This document shows, piece by piece, positions 7,596 to 16,391 of a stretch of DNA of 40,614 nucleotides. The position numbers and the translations under genes were made by a program. The stretch covers positions 1 to 40,614 of the forward strand of contig PBFW01000027.1 in NCBI GenBank assembly GCA_002719955.1. The letters run 5' to 3'. Position 1 is the stretch's first letter. Every line of letters begins with the position of its first letter. The DNA comes from Deltaproteobacteria bacterium (GTDB lineage: Bacteria > Myxococcota_A > UBA9160 > UBA4427). The notes under the pieces were generated by a model that saw only the letters and a list, made by a program, of their open reading frames with translations, was not told the DNA's origin and did no database searches.

Positions 7596-10123
7596 TGCAC
7601 CGACTGGGTTGATGTCGTGGCGTTCGTCTTCAATGTCCGCCCCTCCCGGTCGCGAATCGCGGTCCCCGAAAGAAGAAACGATACGGGTCCGGGAAAAGAC
7701 TCGAGGCCAAGGAACTCCTCGAGGGGGAAATACTGACTGTGGACATTGCCACCCCGCATTTCGAAACCGGGCTCCTCCGACGTCACGATTCGATTCCCTT
7801 CGATTCGCTCGACCCGGTAAGGCCAGCTCCAACCATTGGCCCACCGCACCAGGAGCGTCGTTTCCTCGAAACTTTCTCCTCCGATCAACACTCGATCGGC
7901 TATGAATGCATTCTCACTAGCGCCTGACTCGCGACGCTCGACCGCGACGATCCGTCCGCGCTGAGAAAATTCCTTCCCCTCTGCAACCAGACGGTCGCCG
8001 CCGACTTCGAGCTCCGCGCCTTGATTGAGCATCATCCATTCGAGTTCGCCATCGCGCATTCGAATATGGGCGAAGCGACCGCGCATCCGAATCGAATGAC
8101 CGGCGACCTTGTGCTCGGGGAAATTCGGGCCCGGATCGAGGGAATGGATCAGATAGTCGTCGGCGCCATCCATGAGCCGGATCCGCATCGCCACTGCTGT
8201 GCCCGGAGCGCCCTCGAAGCGGAGCTCCTCGATGCTCTTCACGACTGGCTCTCCCTCGACCACCTCATGAACCGCCAGGAATACCTCCTCCTTCTGCGCG
8301 TCGGTCTGCCTGCGAACGACGAGATGATCCTGCAACCCACCATGTTGATAGCGCGGACCCGACGCTCGGAAGATCGTCGTTTCCGATCGACCCGCCATCA
8401 AGACCCTGCCCGACACGCCACCGTGTTCGAAGCTTGCCTGCCATGACGCCGCGGTAGTCAGTCCTTCCTTCCATCGGAGCTCACCGAGTCTTCCTACCGC
8501 AGGCTCCATCGTCGAGTTCACTACGAGTCTATTCGGGTCGTGCCCGCCATGTAGAAGCCAATCGTATTGGGTCCCGCCTCGAACCCGAAAGATGTCAGCC
8601 AGATAGACACCGCCCTCGCCCGCTTCCACCATCGCGAGCAAACGCTGGTAACGATCCACCCGGCCACGATAGGCATCCGCGGCATCAACCTCGAGTACCT
8701 GAACCTCATCGAAGCCGCGATATCCTGGCTCCCAGAGCAACACGTTGTTATGGAGATTCTCGCTCTCCGGATCCCACCGCTGACGACGAACTCGCTTCAT
8801 TGTGCGTCCGACACCCGGGACGTAGGGTGCCATCGTCCAGTCGACGAAATAGTTTCCCCTCTGTTGATTTTCGTCGACGACGACGAGATTGTGGCTCAGG
8901 GTAGAGATATTCCAATCTCGATCCGGCTTGCGATAGGCCGTTCCGCCGATGACTTCTCTTCCCTTCCCAAAAAAGATCAGATTCAGCGCGTCACGATGGC
9001 GATGGCTGAGTGTCGGACTGAAGTCGAGACGAGCCTGAGTCTGCGAGCTGCCACTCCCCCGCGCGAGAATGCCATGACCGATTCCACCGAGCAGCAGTGA
9101 ATTCGTGGCCGGCTTTGCACGGGGCTCATCGTAGTGTACGGTCTCGTTGAGCACCGGCCACCGACCATCTGGCAGAGCGGTTTCGCGAAGAGAGAACTTC
9201 ATCCGCCGAAGAGCGGGGCCGTGGGTAGCTTCGAGGTCGAAGTCATCGATTCGCACCGGATCCCAGCGATCGTCGAAGGGCTCATGGACAAAGCCGTCCG
9301 GGTCCGAATAACCATCGAGATAGAAGGCCTGCTTCGACAGCAGCATTCGATCCGTCATCTGCGCATGGTAGGAATACGTGCCCTCCGCAATAAATCCATC
9401 CCGCGTGTAGTACTCATGTAGATGCTTTGCGAGGAACCAATATCCGAGATGAACGAGCTCCGGGTCATCGAGCACACGACCGAATACCACGAGCCCGAGC
9501 GGACGGAAGAATGCCCAGTTCATCGTGTACATTCGGAATCGAAGGTCCGCAGCCACGATGTCAACCATCAGCTTGCGAACATCGCGATGACTCGACTCGT
9601 CGATCGCGTCGAATGATGATCGAGGCAAGAGATCGTAGGCCAACGCGAGATTCATCGAGGTGTCGAAGTCAGCATGATACCAGTCGGTCCAGAGTCCACA
9701 CTGCCCCTTGCAGACTTTGTAGTCCCAGAATGGAAAGACCTCGGCGTAGCGGGTGAGAAGCAGCGCGGAACGATGACCGTAGTCCGTCTCTTCCTGTTCG
9801 CTGGACTTCGTCAGATGATGCAGAAGGGCGAGGTTATACGTCGCCTGCGCCCGCTCACGAATGGCGGCCTCACCTCGTGCGCCGCCCGCCATCGCGCCGA
9901 TCTTTCTGCGGAGCTCTCGATCGGCGAGACCGAGATAGGGGCGCACACTCTCGCGAAGCGCTTCGATGGTCGCGGGGCCCTGGCCACGGCCGAGCCGACC
10001 GTGCGCGGACTGCTCGAGCCCTGGATTCCAGATGGGGTGTCGTTCCGCCGATACCCCGAGCGGCGTGAGAACCACGATCAGACTACAGAGGCTGGCGAAG
10101 ACGTGCCGGCGGCCACGCATCAT
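7592..10123 (-). CDS. Heparinase II/III-family polysaccharide lyase, secreted
   Basis: An 843-residue protein with a Sec-type signal peptide (basic MMRGRRH, hydrophobic core, cleavage expected after GVSA near residue 26). The N-terminal half is helical, as in the alpha/alpha-toroid of alginate/heparin lyases. The second half contains SHRHRDALNLIFFGKGREV and ISTLSHNLVVVDENQQRG, matching the heparinase II/III C-terminal beta-sandwich (PF07940), in which a conserved SH.H.D segment carries the metal/active-site His. Such enzymes cleave uronic-acid-containing polysaccharides by beta-elimination in the periplasm. Next to export genes the likely job is trimming or clearing the cell's own polymer. 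It heads a minus-strand operon coupled to the kinase and nucleotidyltransferase genes. Confidence 0.85.
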   Translation of the reverse strand: MMRGRRHVFASLCSLIVVLTPLGVSAERHPIWNPGLEQSAHGRLGRGQGPATIEALRESVRPYLGLADRELRRKIGAMAGGARGEAAIRERAQATYNLALLHHLTKSSEQEETDYGHRSALLLTRYAEVFPFWDYKVCKGQCGLWTDWYHADFDTSMNLALAYDLLPRSSFDAIDESSHRDVRKLMVDIVAADLRFRMYTMNWAFFRPLGLVVFGRVLDDPELVHLGYWFLAKHLHEYYTRDGFIAEGTYSYHAQMTDRMLLSKQAFYLDGYSDPDGFVHEPFDDRWDPVRIDDFDLEATHGPALRRMKFSLRETALPDGRWPVLNETVHYDEPRAKPATNSLLLGGIGHGILARGSGSSQTQARLDFSPTLSHRHRDALNLIFFGKGREVIGGTAYRKPDRDWNISTLSHNLVVVDENQQRGNYFVDWTMAPYVPGVGRTMKRVRRQRWDPESENLHNNVLLWEPGYRGFDEVQVLEVDAADAYRGRVDRYQRLLAMVEAGEGGVYLADIFRVRGGTQYDWLLHGGHDPNRLVVNSTMEPAVGRLGELRWKEGLTTAASWQASFEHGGVSGRVLMAGRSETTIFRASGPRYQHGGLQDHLVVRRQTDAQKEEVFLAVHEVVEGEPVVKSIEELRFEGAPGTAVAMRIRLMDGADDYLIHSLDPGPNFPEHKVAGHSIRMRGRFAHIRMRDGELEWMMLNQGAELEVGGDRLVAEGKEFSQRGRIVAVERRESGASENAFIADRVLIGGESFEETTLLVRWANGWSWPYRVERIEGNRIVTSEEPGFEMRGGNVHSQYFPLEEFLGLESFPGPVSFLLSGTAIRDREGRTLKTNATTSTQSVQ

Positions 10124-10339
10124 GACGAACGTCCGGAGCCACCGGTCGCGGCGAAGATTCGATTCATGACCGCGGACGCAACCACGACCTCGAATGCAGC
10201 CTGGCTCCCTGTGGAGCAGATCGCGAGTCCTTGCGATAGCCTCGGCCCTCGAACCGGAACGAAATCGCGGGCCGAGGGTCTCGCGCGGCCGCCCAATCGC
10301 CTGGAGGCGAGCGGGCCATCGATTCGAGTTGCGTAGGAC

Positions 10340-11818
10340 ATGCTCTTCAACTCTCTACAGTTCCTGGTCTTCTTCCCCATCGTCGTCCTGATCTATTTCC
10401 TGATGCCGCCGAAGCACCGCTGGGTGCTCCTGCTGATCGCCTCGTACTACTTCTACATGAGCTGGAAGCCGGAATACGCGATCCTGATCGCTGGCTCGAC
10501 GGTGGTGGACTACTTCGTCGCCCTGCGCATGGCGAAAATCCCTGAAGGGCGCAGCCGGCGCCCGTACCTCATCCTCAGTCTCGCAACAAATCTGGGGCTC
10601 CTCTTCGCCTTCAAATACTTCAACTTCGTCAACGACTCCCTACGGGAGTTCTTTGATCGCATCGATGTATTCTACGACGTGCCAGCTTTCGATGTACTGC
10701 TGCCCGTCGGTATCTCGTTCTACACCTTCCAGACACTCGGATATTCCATCGATGTCTACCGTGGAAAAATCGAACCAGAACGCCATTTCGGGCGCTTCGC
10801 GCTCTATGTCTCCTTCTTCCCGCAACTCGTCGCGGGTCCGATCGAACGCGCCTCCCAACTTCTCCCCCAGTTCTACCGGGAGGTCGACCTCGACTACGAG
10901 CGGATCGCGAGTGGCGTTCGGCAGATCGTATGGGGCTTCTTCAAGAAGGTCGTCGTAGCCGACCGCCTGGCCATCTACGTTGAATCGGTCTACGGAAGTC
11001 CGGAAGGCTTTGAAGGCGCCCCGGTCATCATCGCCACCTATTTCTTCGCATTTCAGATCTACTGCGACTTCTCGGGGTACTCCGACATCGCGATCGGAAC
11101 GGCGAGGATACTCGGTTTCGATCTGATGGAAAACTTCCGGCGCCCCTACCTCTCCCAGTCGATCTCGGAGTTCTGGCGCCGCTGGCATATCTCTCTCTCG
11201 ACTTGGTTCCGCGATTATCTGTATATCTCCCTCGGCGGAAATCGGGTTGCTCGCTCCCGTCACTACACCAACCTCTTCTTGGTGTTCGTGATCAGCGGAA
11301 TCTGGCACGGCGCGAACTGGACCTTCTTCGTGTGGGGCGCCATTCACGGCACCTATCTCGTCGCAGCCCTCGTGCTCGCTCCTCTACGCGCTCGCCTCGA
11401 CGGTTTGCTGCCCATTCCCAGAGATTCACGGATCCGACAGGGCATCGCGATCTTCGTCACCTTCCATCTGGCTCTGATCGCCTGGGTGTTCTTTCGCGCC
11501 GATTCTCTCGGCGACGCTTTTCTCCTGATCCACAACGGCTTCTCGGGGCTAGGGCATCAGCTCGCCGCCATGGACATTCGAACGATCTACCAAGCGAGCG
11601 TTTTGGCGGTCGGCATCCCAAAGATGGAGTTCGTCATCTCGGTTCTCGCGATCGCGTTCGTCTTCGGAGCGGATTGCCTGGCCGAGTGGGGTCGCAGCGC
11701 CGCGCCACTCTCCTGGTCAATGCGAATCCTCAGGCTCGCTTGGTATGATCTTCTCGTACTGATCATCGTGCTCTTCGGTGCCTACGGGCAGCAACAATTC
11801 ATCTACTTCCAGTTCTAA
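10340..11818 (+). CDS. MBOAT-family membrane O-acyltransferase (AlgI-like)
   Basis: A 492-residue polytopic protein beginning MLFNSLQFLVFFPIVVLIYF, the typical start of AlgI/DltB-type MBOAT proteins. The hallmark regions are present: LPVGISFYTFQTLGYSIDVY, FPQLVAGPIERA, and the catalytic ISGIWHGANWTFFVWG with the invariant His at residue 323. AlgI-type enzymes pass acetyl groups from the cytoplasm across the inner membrane to a periplasmic transferase that O-acetylates an extracellular polymer. The downstream SGNH-like gene starts two bases after this stop and is the natural partner. It is divergent from the heparinase gene across a 216-base spacer. Confidence 0.93.
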   Translation: MLFNSLQFLVFFPIVVLIYFLMPPKHRWVLLLIASYYFYMSWKPEYAILIAGSTVVDYFVALRMAKIPEGRSRRPYLILSLATNLGLLFAFKYFNFVNDSLREFFDRIDVFYDVPAFDVLLPVGISFYTFQTLGYSIDVYRGKIEPERHFGRFALYVSFFPQLVAGPIERASQLLPQFYREVDLDYERIASGVRQIVWGFFKKVVVADRLAIYVESVYGSPEGFEGAPVIIATYFFAFQIYCDFSGYSDIAIGTARILGFDLMENFRRPYLSQSISEFWRRWHISLSTWFRDYLYISLGGNRVARSRHYTNLFLVFVISGIWHGANWTFFVWGAIHGTYLVAALVLAPLRARLDGLLPIPRDSRIRQGIAIFVTFHLALIAWVFFRADSLGDAFLLIHNGFSGLGHQLAAMDIRTIYQASVLAVGIPKMEFVISVLAIAFVFGADCLAEWGRSAAPLSWSMRILRLAWYDLLVLIIVLFGAYGQQQFIYFQF

Positions 11819-11820
11819 GG

Positions 11821-12762
11821 ATGCCGGTGAAAAAGTTCGACCAAAAGGAATGGATACCCGGTCTCATCAACGCGCTGCTGCTCGCCGGTATTCTCGTGGC
11901 GATCGCGGGTGTCAATTTCGTCGTCGATCCCTTCTCGCTCAACCGGCGATACGATCTGGCGATCGAGAAGGAAGCCGTCTCCTTCAAGCTCAGCTACTAC
12001 CACTGGAAGCTGGCGCAGTTCAAGAATACAACAGCGCCGGTGGTGCTCTTCGGCGATTCCCGAACGAACGCCCTACCCGAAGACGAGATCGCCCGCGAGC
12101 TCGGTCGCCCGACCTACAACTTCGCATTCGGTGGGGGCAACGGTTTCGATGCAGTCGATGCGTTCTGGTTTGCGGTGAGTCAACGAAAACTCGAGCGCGT
12201 CTACGTCGGCTTGAATGCGCTCATACTCAACGACCACAACCGAGTCCGTCGAGCACGGCGATCTCTCGAAGTCATCCAAGATCCCTTGCGCTTCTACATG
12301 AGTCCGCTTGTCACCCAGGCAACATTCAAGGTACTTCTCTTCAATTTTTTCGGCGTCAACCTCGTAACCGAAAAACCTCCGATGTCGGAGGATGAATTCT
12401 GGCAATACCAGCTCGCGACGGCACCTGGCCAGATGTTCGGCGACTACGCCTATCCGGATCAGCTTCTTGCCGAGCTCTCTGGGGTCGCCGACTACTGCAA
12501 GAAGAATGGGATCGATCTGACCTTCATGATCCTGCCCACCCATGTCGATCTACAAGCACGGCGGGAGGATTTCGGGATCGTTTCGGGCTATCGCCGATCG
12601 ATCAGAGCACTTCGCGTGATGGGCGAAGTCCTCGACTGGGACTACCCTAATCGAATCACACGAGATCGCAGGAGCTTCGACGACCCATTCCACATGACGC
12701 CGGCGACCGCACGCGAGATCGCGCGAGAACTCACGTCGGAAGGGAATGGATTGGCCCGCTAG
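11821..12762 (+). CDS. Membrane-anchored SGNH/GDSL-like protein, probable partner of the MBOAT acyltransferase
   Basis: A 313-residue protein with one N-terminal membrane anchor (about residues 14-35) and an extracytoplasmic domain. FGDSR at 77-81 matches the nucleophile block I of SGNH hydrolases, and DPFH at 288-291 supplies the DxxH Asp and His of the triad. FAFGGGNGFD at about residue 103 may be the oxyanion-hole Gly block. In alginate, cellulose and teichoic acid systems, an AlgI/DltB-type protein works with an SGNH-fold partner (AlgJ/AlgX, WssI-type, DltD) that performs the final transfer. Adjacency to the MBOAT gene supports the same pairing. Its stop overlaps the opposing glycosyltransferase stop in the palindrome CTAG. 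Confidence 0.75.
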   Translation: MPVKKFDQKEWIPGLINALLLAGILVAIAGVNFVVDPFSLNRRYDLAIEKEAVSFKLSYYHWKLAQFKNTTAPVVLFGDSRTNALPEDEIARELGRPTYNFAFGGGNGFDAVDAFWFAVSQRKLERVYVGLNALILNDHNRVRRARRSLEVIQDPLRFYMSPLVTQATFKVLLFNFFGVNLVTEKPPMSEDEFWQYQLATAPGQMFGDYAYPDQLLAELSGVADYCKKNGIDLTFMILPTHVDLQARREDFGIVSGYRRSIRALRVMGEVLDWDYPNRITRDRRSFDDPFHMTPATAREIARELTSEGNGLAR

Positions 12763-13844
12763 TCGCTTCGAGCCGTCGAAAGCTCGATGAGCCGTCGATA
12801 TCGAGCCGCTTCACCATTCTCTTCTACGAAGGCCTCGATCTCGCCTTGGATCTCGAAGAACTCTCGATGGAAATCCTCAATCGCCTCCTGAAAGCCGGCC
12901 GCATCGGTAGCCGGACGAACGACTCGACAGGCCGAGGGAAGCAGATGAGGCATCTCCGTGATCACCGAAGGAATCCCCCGCGAAAGCAAACGCAAGGATC
13001 GGTTGTTCAGCGTGATCGCCGCCGCACCTTCGACACTCATGTCATATGGTGCGATAGAACAGCACACATCATCTAGGGACACCTTCTCGAAAGCCATCGC
13101 ACCGAGATGTTCGACGTTGCTTCGAGTCGACAACGCTCTCATCGATTCCGCGGAAACCCGATCCCCGGCCTCACCAACGAATCGAAAATTCATCGAGGAC
13201 GACTCGACCAGTTCCCGGATCAGCGGCCAATCATTGCGCGAATTGATGTAGCCGAAGTAGAGGACCGTGTTGCGCGCGACAGCCTTCGCGGGAGCCTCGT
13301 AGGAGGATTCCGCCCATGGCAGGAACAGTTCGGTCTCAACCCCTGCCACGCCCTCATAGCGACTCGCGATCCCGGACGAGACAGTCAGCACGACATCCGC
13401 ATCACGCGCGCATGCGGCCTCGACTCTCTCTGCCTCGTGTCGCATCCACGATCTCGCCATTCCCACAAAATCATCATTGAGGAAGAGAATCAAACGGCTC
13501 TCCGGAAAGAGTTCCTTGGCGAATTCGTAGTCGTAGTTGAAGTTCACCACAACATCGGGCCGCGGCAATGAATACTTCTCGATAGCTGCTTCTATCCGCT
13601 GGCGGGCACACCAGCCACTCAGTCGCTGCAGCAGGGCGACCGGCCGAAGCTGATGATGAAGAGCCTCTGTCACACGAACACATGTCAGGCCCAGCTGCGG
13701 TTGATGCGGGGGGAAGGAGCCAGACTTTCGGGGCCGTTCGAAGAAGATCACCTCATGACCTTGTCGGAGAAGCATCTTCGCGAGCTGGTGTCGAATCCGA
13801 GGCGGCTCGTCCCAATCGGTTCGCGTGAGGAAGTAAAAGATCAA
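12759..13844 (-). CDS. Glycosyltransferase, GT-B fold (group 1-like)
   Basis: The protein begins LIFYFLTRTDWDEPPRIRHQ, followed by LAKMLLRQGHEVIFFERP, the usual first Rossmann half of GT-B glycosyltransferases. Its second half has VLYFGYINSRNDWPLI, NVEHLGAM and a late LNNRSLRLLSRGIPSVITE segment resembling the donor-binding part of glycosyltransferase group 1. It would transfer one sugar of the repeat unit in the cytoplasm; donor and acceptor cannot be read. I use the TTG at 13844, preceded by GGAG, because the frame's earlier ATG (13928) adds 28 Cys-rich residues that do not look like this fold. It is the only evident glycosyltransferase in the island. Confidence 0.78.
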   Translation of the reverse strand: MIFYFLTRTDWDEPPRIRHQLAKMLLRQGHEVIFFERPRKSGSFPPHQPQLGLTCVRVTEALHHQLRPVALLQRLSGWCARQRIEAAIEKYSLPRPDVVVNFNYDYEFAKELFPESRLILFLNDDFVGMARSWMRHEAERVEAACARDADVVLTVSSGIASRYEGVAGVETELFLPWAESSYEAPAKAVARNTVLYFGYINSRNDWPLIRELVESSSMNFRFVGEAGDRVSAESMRALSTRSNVEHLGAMAFEKVSLDDVCCSIAPYDMSVEGAAAITLNNRSLRLLSRGIPSVITEMPHLLPSACRVVRPATDAAGFQEAIEDFHREFFEIQGEIEAFVEENGEAARYRRLIELSTARSD

Positions 13845-14076
13845 TGAAGCTCCGGAAACCTCACCCGCGCAACCAGCGAGATTGGTAGGTTCCTGGCAAC
13901 GATAGCAACCGGCAGAGCGGACGTACATCGCATACAGCTACTCATCCGACGCTGAAGCACTCAAGGTCACTCAGGATTTGCCGCTCTAACGAAGGACAAC
14001 TAAAGTGGCCCGCTTCTGAGGTCGAGCATTGTGAACGGTGTCGGTTCATTCGCCGAAATCTTGAATTGGAGAAATA

Positions 14077-15144
14077 ATGATCCGCTTTGCCCTCGTTGGA
14101 TGCGGAAACATCACACAAAAACATGCCACGCTCATCGGCGGCGGGAAGGTTCCCGGGGCCGAGCTGGCGGCGGTCTGCGATCTGAACATCGAAGCCGCCA
14201 AGAAATTCGGCGAGGAGCATGGGGTTCCCTGGTTCGGGGACATGCATGAAATGATGGGAGCCGTCAAAAATGACGTCGACGTGATCAGCCTGTTGACGCC
14301 CGCGGGTGTCCACGCGGCCAACTGCCTCGAATTGACGCAATACGGCAAGGCAATTCTCGTCGAAAAGCCGATGGCCCTGACACTTCGCGACGCCGATCTG
14401 ATGATTGAAGCCTGCGACAAAGCCGGAGTCGCCCTCTTCGTCGTGAAGCAGAATCGACTCAACCGACCGGTCGTGAAGGTTCGCGAGAGTCTGGAACGCG
14501 GGCGCTTCGGTCAACTCGTCCTCGGTACGGTGCGCGTTCGTTGGCGCCGGGACCAGGAATACTACGATGCAGCTTCCTGGCGCGGAACCTGGGCACAGGA
14601 CGGTGGTGTCTTTGCCAATCAGGCGATCCACCACGTCGATCTTCTGATATGGATGATGGGTGATGTCGAATCGGTATATGCGAAGGCCTCAACGGCGCTC
14701 GTCGACATCGAAGCCGAAGACACGGGCGTCGTCGTCGTGAAGTTCTGCAACGGCGCGCTCGGCATCATCGAAGCCACGACTGCAACTCGCCCAGACGACC
14801 TGGAAGGCTCTGTCTCAATCCTAGGCTCCGGGGGCTCGGTCGAAATCGGCGGCTTCGCAATGAACGATCTTCGCACCTACAAATTCGTCGAACCCGAAGA
14901 AGGCGATGCGGGCGTTTTCGAGGAGCACGGCAAAAATCCGCGCGATGAATTCGCATACGCACATCAGGAGTACCTGCGCAATATCGTTCGCTCATTGGAA
15001 GGCGGACGCGCGGCGCTCGTAGACGGGCTCGAGGGGCGCAAATCGCTCGAGGTCGTATCTGCGATCTACGAGTCTATCGAAACCGGCAAGGAGGTCCTGG
15101 TCCGATTCATCCCGCAGAGGTGTCGGCTCGGACTGTCCTCGTAG
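14077..15144 (+). CDS. wlbA: Gfo/Idh/MocA oxidoreductase, WlbA/WbpB-like UDP-N-acetyl-glucosaminuronate 3-dehydrogenase
   Basis: A 355-residue NAD(P)-dependent oxidoreductase with an N-terminal Rossmann motif (FALVGCGNI), the EKP motif at residues 96-98 and the catalytic His pair in NQAIHHVDLL at about 185-186. The stretches WRGTWAQDGGVFANQ and VDIEAEDTGVVVVKF closely match my recollection of WlbA-type enzymes. These oxidise C3 of UDP-GlcNAc-uronate as the first step toward UDP-2,3-diacetamido-2,3-dideoxy-glucuronate. The ATG is well supported by TTGGAG six bases upstream. An aminotransferase and a hexapeptide acetyltransferase for the next two steps lie nearby, but all in different transcription units. 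The stop is seven bases from the opposing acetyltransferase gene. Confidence 0.85.
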   Translation: MIRFALVGCGNITQKHATLIGGGKVPGAELAAVCDLNIEAAKKFGEEHGVPWFGDMHEMMGAVKNDVDVISLLTPAGVHAANCLELTQYGKAILVEKPMALTLRDADLMIEACDKAGVALFVVKQNRLNRPVVKVRESLERGRFGQLVLGTVRVRWRRDQEYYDAASWRGTWAQDGGVFANQAIHHVDLLIWMMGDVESVYAKASTALVDIEAEDTGVVVVKFCNGALGIIEATTATRPDDLEGSVSILGSGGSVEIGGFAMNDLRTYKFVEPEEGDAGVFEEHGKNPRDEFAYAHQEYLRNIVRSLEGGRAALVDGLEGRKSLEVVSAIYESIETGKEVLVRFIPQRCRLGLSS

Positions 15145-15151
15145 AAAGCGA

Positions 15152-15625
15152 CTACCCAGAAGGAAGTGGTTTTAGGAATCGTGCAGGATTGCCCGCATAG
15201 ATTCCCGGATCCGTGATGTCCTTTGTCACCACAGAGCCAGACCCAATGACCGTTCCCTCACAGATCGTGACTGGCAGCAATGTAGAGTTATTGCCGATCG
15301 ACACGTGGTTGCCGATCACAGTCGCTCCCCAGAGTTCCTGATTTCCATCTGCAGGGCCACCGAGGACAAAGGGATCATTCACGGTCATGACACCGTGGCC
15401 AATAAAGCAGTCGTCGCCGACTGTGACTAGTTCGCACAGAAACGAATGGGATTGGATCCTCGTTCGCGACCCGACCTTCACGCCACGCTGAATCTCTGTG
15501 AATGGGCCAATGAAGCAGTCGTCGCCGATCTCACACCCATAGATATTTGCAGGCTCGACGACCTTAACGCGTTCACCAAAGACGACGTCGACGATGCTCG
15601 CCTTGTATCTTGTCACATCTCTCAT
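15152..15625 (-). CDS. wlbB: Hexapeptide-repeat N-acetyltransferase, WlbB/WbpD-like
   Basis: This 157-residue left-handed beta-helix acyltransferase has hexapeptide repeats throughout: GDDCFIGPF, GDDCFIGHGVMTVNDP, IGNHVSIGNNSTLLP and GTVIGSGSVVT. It ends in the usual GNPARFLKP. WlbB/WbpD uses acetyl-CoA to acetylate the 3-amino group of UDP-GlcNAc3N-uronate in the cytoplasm. The match to that subfamily is by overall pattern and by the WlbA- and WlbC-like neighbours. The start at 15625 (MRDVTRYK) has GAGG six bases upstream; a longer in-frame ATG at 15676 adds 17 basic residues without a ribosome site. It faces the wlbA-like gene across a seven-base gap. Confidence 0.82.
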   Translation of the reverse strand: MRDVTRYKASIVDVVFGERVKVVEPANIYGCEIGDDCFIGPFTEIQRGVKVGSRTRIQSHSFLCELVTVGDDCFIGHGVMTVNDPFVLGGPADGNQELWGATVIGNHVSIGNNSTLLPVTICEGTVIGSGSVVTKDITDPGIYAGNPARFLKPLPSG

Positions 15626-16391
15626 CGAATGCCTCGATCTGTCAAATCCAAGCGTCCTAGCTCTGATCCGTCTCAACGAATCGTCTTCCAGAACTTGAAT
15701 TTGTCCTGAGCTTGTGACTTGAAGGAGTTACGACGCTTCATCGACTCACAAAAACAAGACCACTTCACTGAGGCCTAGAAAACGATCTTTGCTGGCTCGT
15801 GTCAAGGCTTCCTTGCCGATTGAGTTCTCGAGCGAGACTCCGACCTCGCACGCAGGTCTGCTGCTGCGCGCTATCTCGTTCTGAACGTGGATTCATGCGA
15901 AACTACGCCGCACGACGATCGATCGAGTCAGCACAGCCATCCAGACCGGCGCAACGGTGCCGAGCGGGGCTTCATTCCGCACCTTCCGAAAGATTCATCC
16001 TACGATCCGTTAACGGCCCATTTCGCACAGATTGGTCAGCTGCTCAATGCGGTCAATCGATCGGGCCGCGTCAACGACTCAGAGGGCGATCAGCTTAGGC
16101 TCTTGATTCATGAACCTCGGGAGCGCTTTGGAAGCGTTCCGACTGAAATCCATCTGGACGGGACCTCCTGCGAGGCCCCCATTCTCGAAGTTCTTACCAT
16201 TTCTGGAGTGGGGTCCACCATGAAGCTTCCGATGTGGAAATAGCTCGACACGCACAATCGCATCCGCCAACAAGAGACCTGATCCAAGGTGCACGAGAGC
16301 ATCGAAGCATCTTCGGTTCTTTTTCGATTGAAGCCCTGAAACGGGCAGAGCCCTTGTCTTCGTGCAACCTGCATCAAATCGCGAATCAGGG
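15626..16391. other. Low-GC intergenic stretch, no supported gene
   Basis: About 765 bases between two minus-strand genes of the same predicted pathway. A plus-strand open frame of 118 codons and a minus-strand one of 110 codons exist, but neither has a recognisable motif or ribosome site. The stretch is visibly poorer in GC than the right half of the window. It could be the scar of a lost gene, for example the missing epimerase or glycosyltransferase of the pathway; no homology supports that. Confidence 0.45.

Noticed and set aside
12759..13928. Longer reading of the glycosyltransferase from the ATG at 13928
   Set aside because: The extra 28 residues are Cys-rich and precede the first beta strand of the fold; a TTG at 13844 with GGAG upstream fits better.
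13942..14634. Minus-strand open frame of 230 codons
   Set aside because: It is mostly antisense to the wlbA-like gene and has no motif.
15887..16243. Plus-strand open frame of 118 codons in the low-GC gap
   Set aside because: No ribosome site, no family resemblance and no neighbour on that strand; chance openness is enough.
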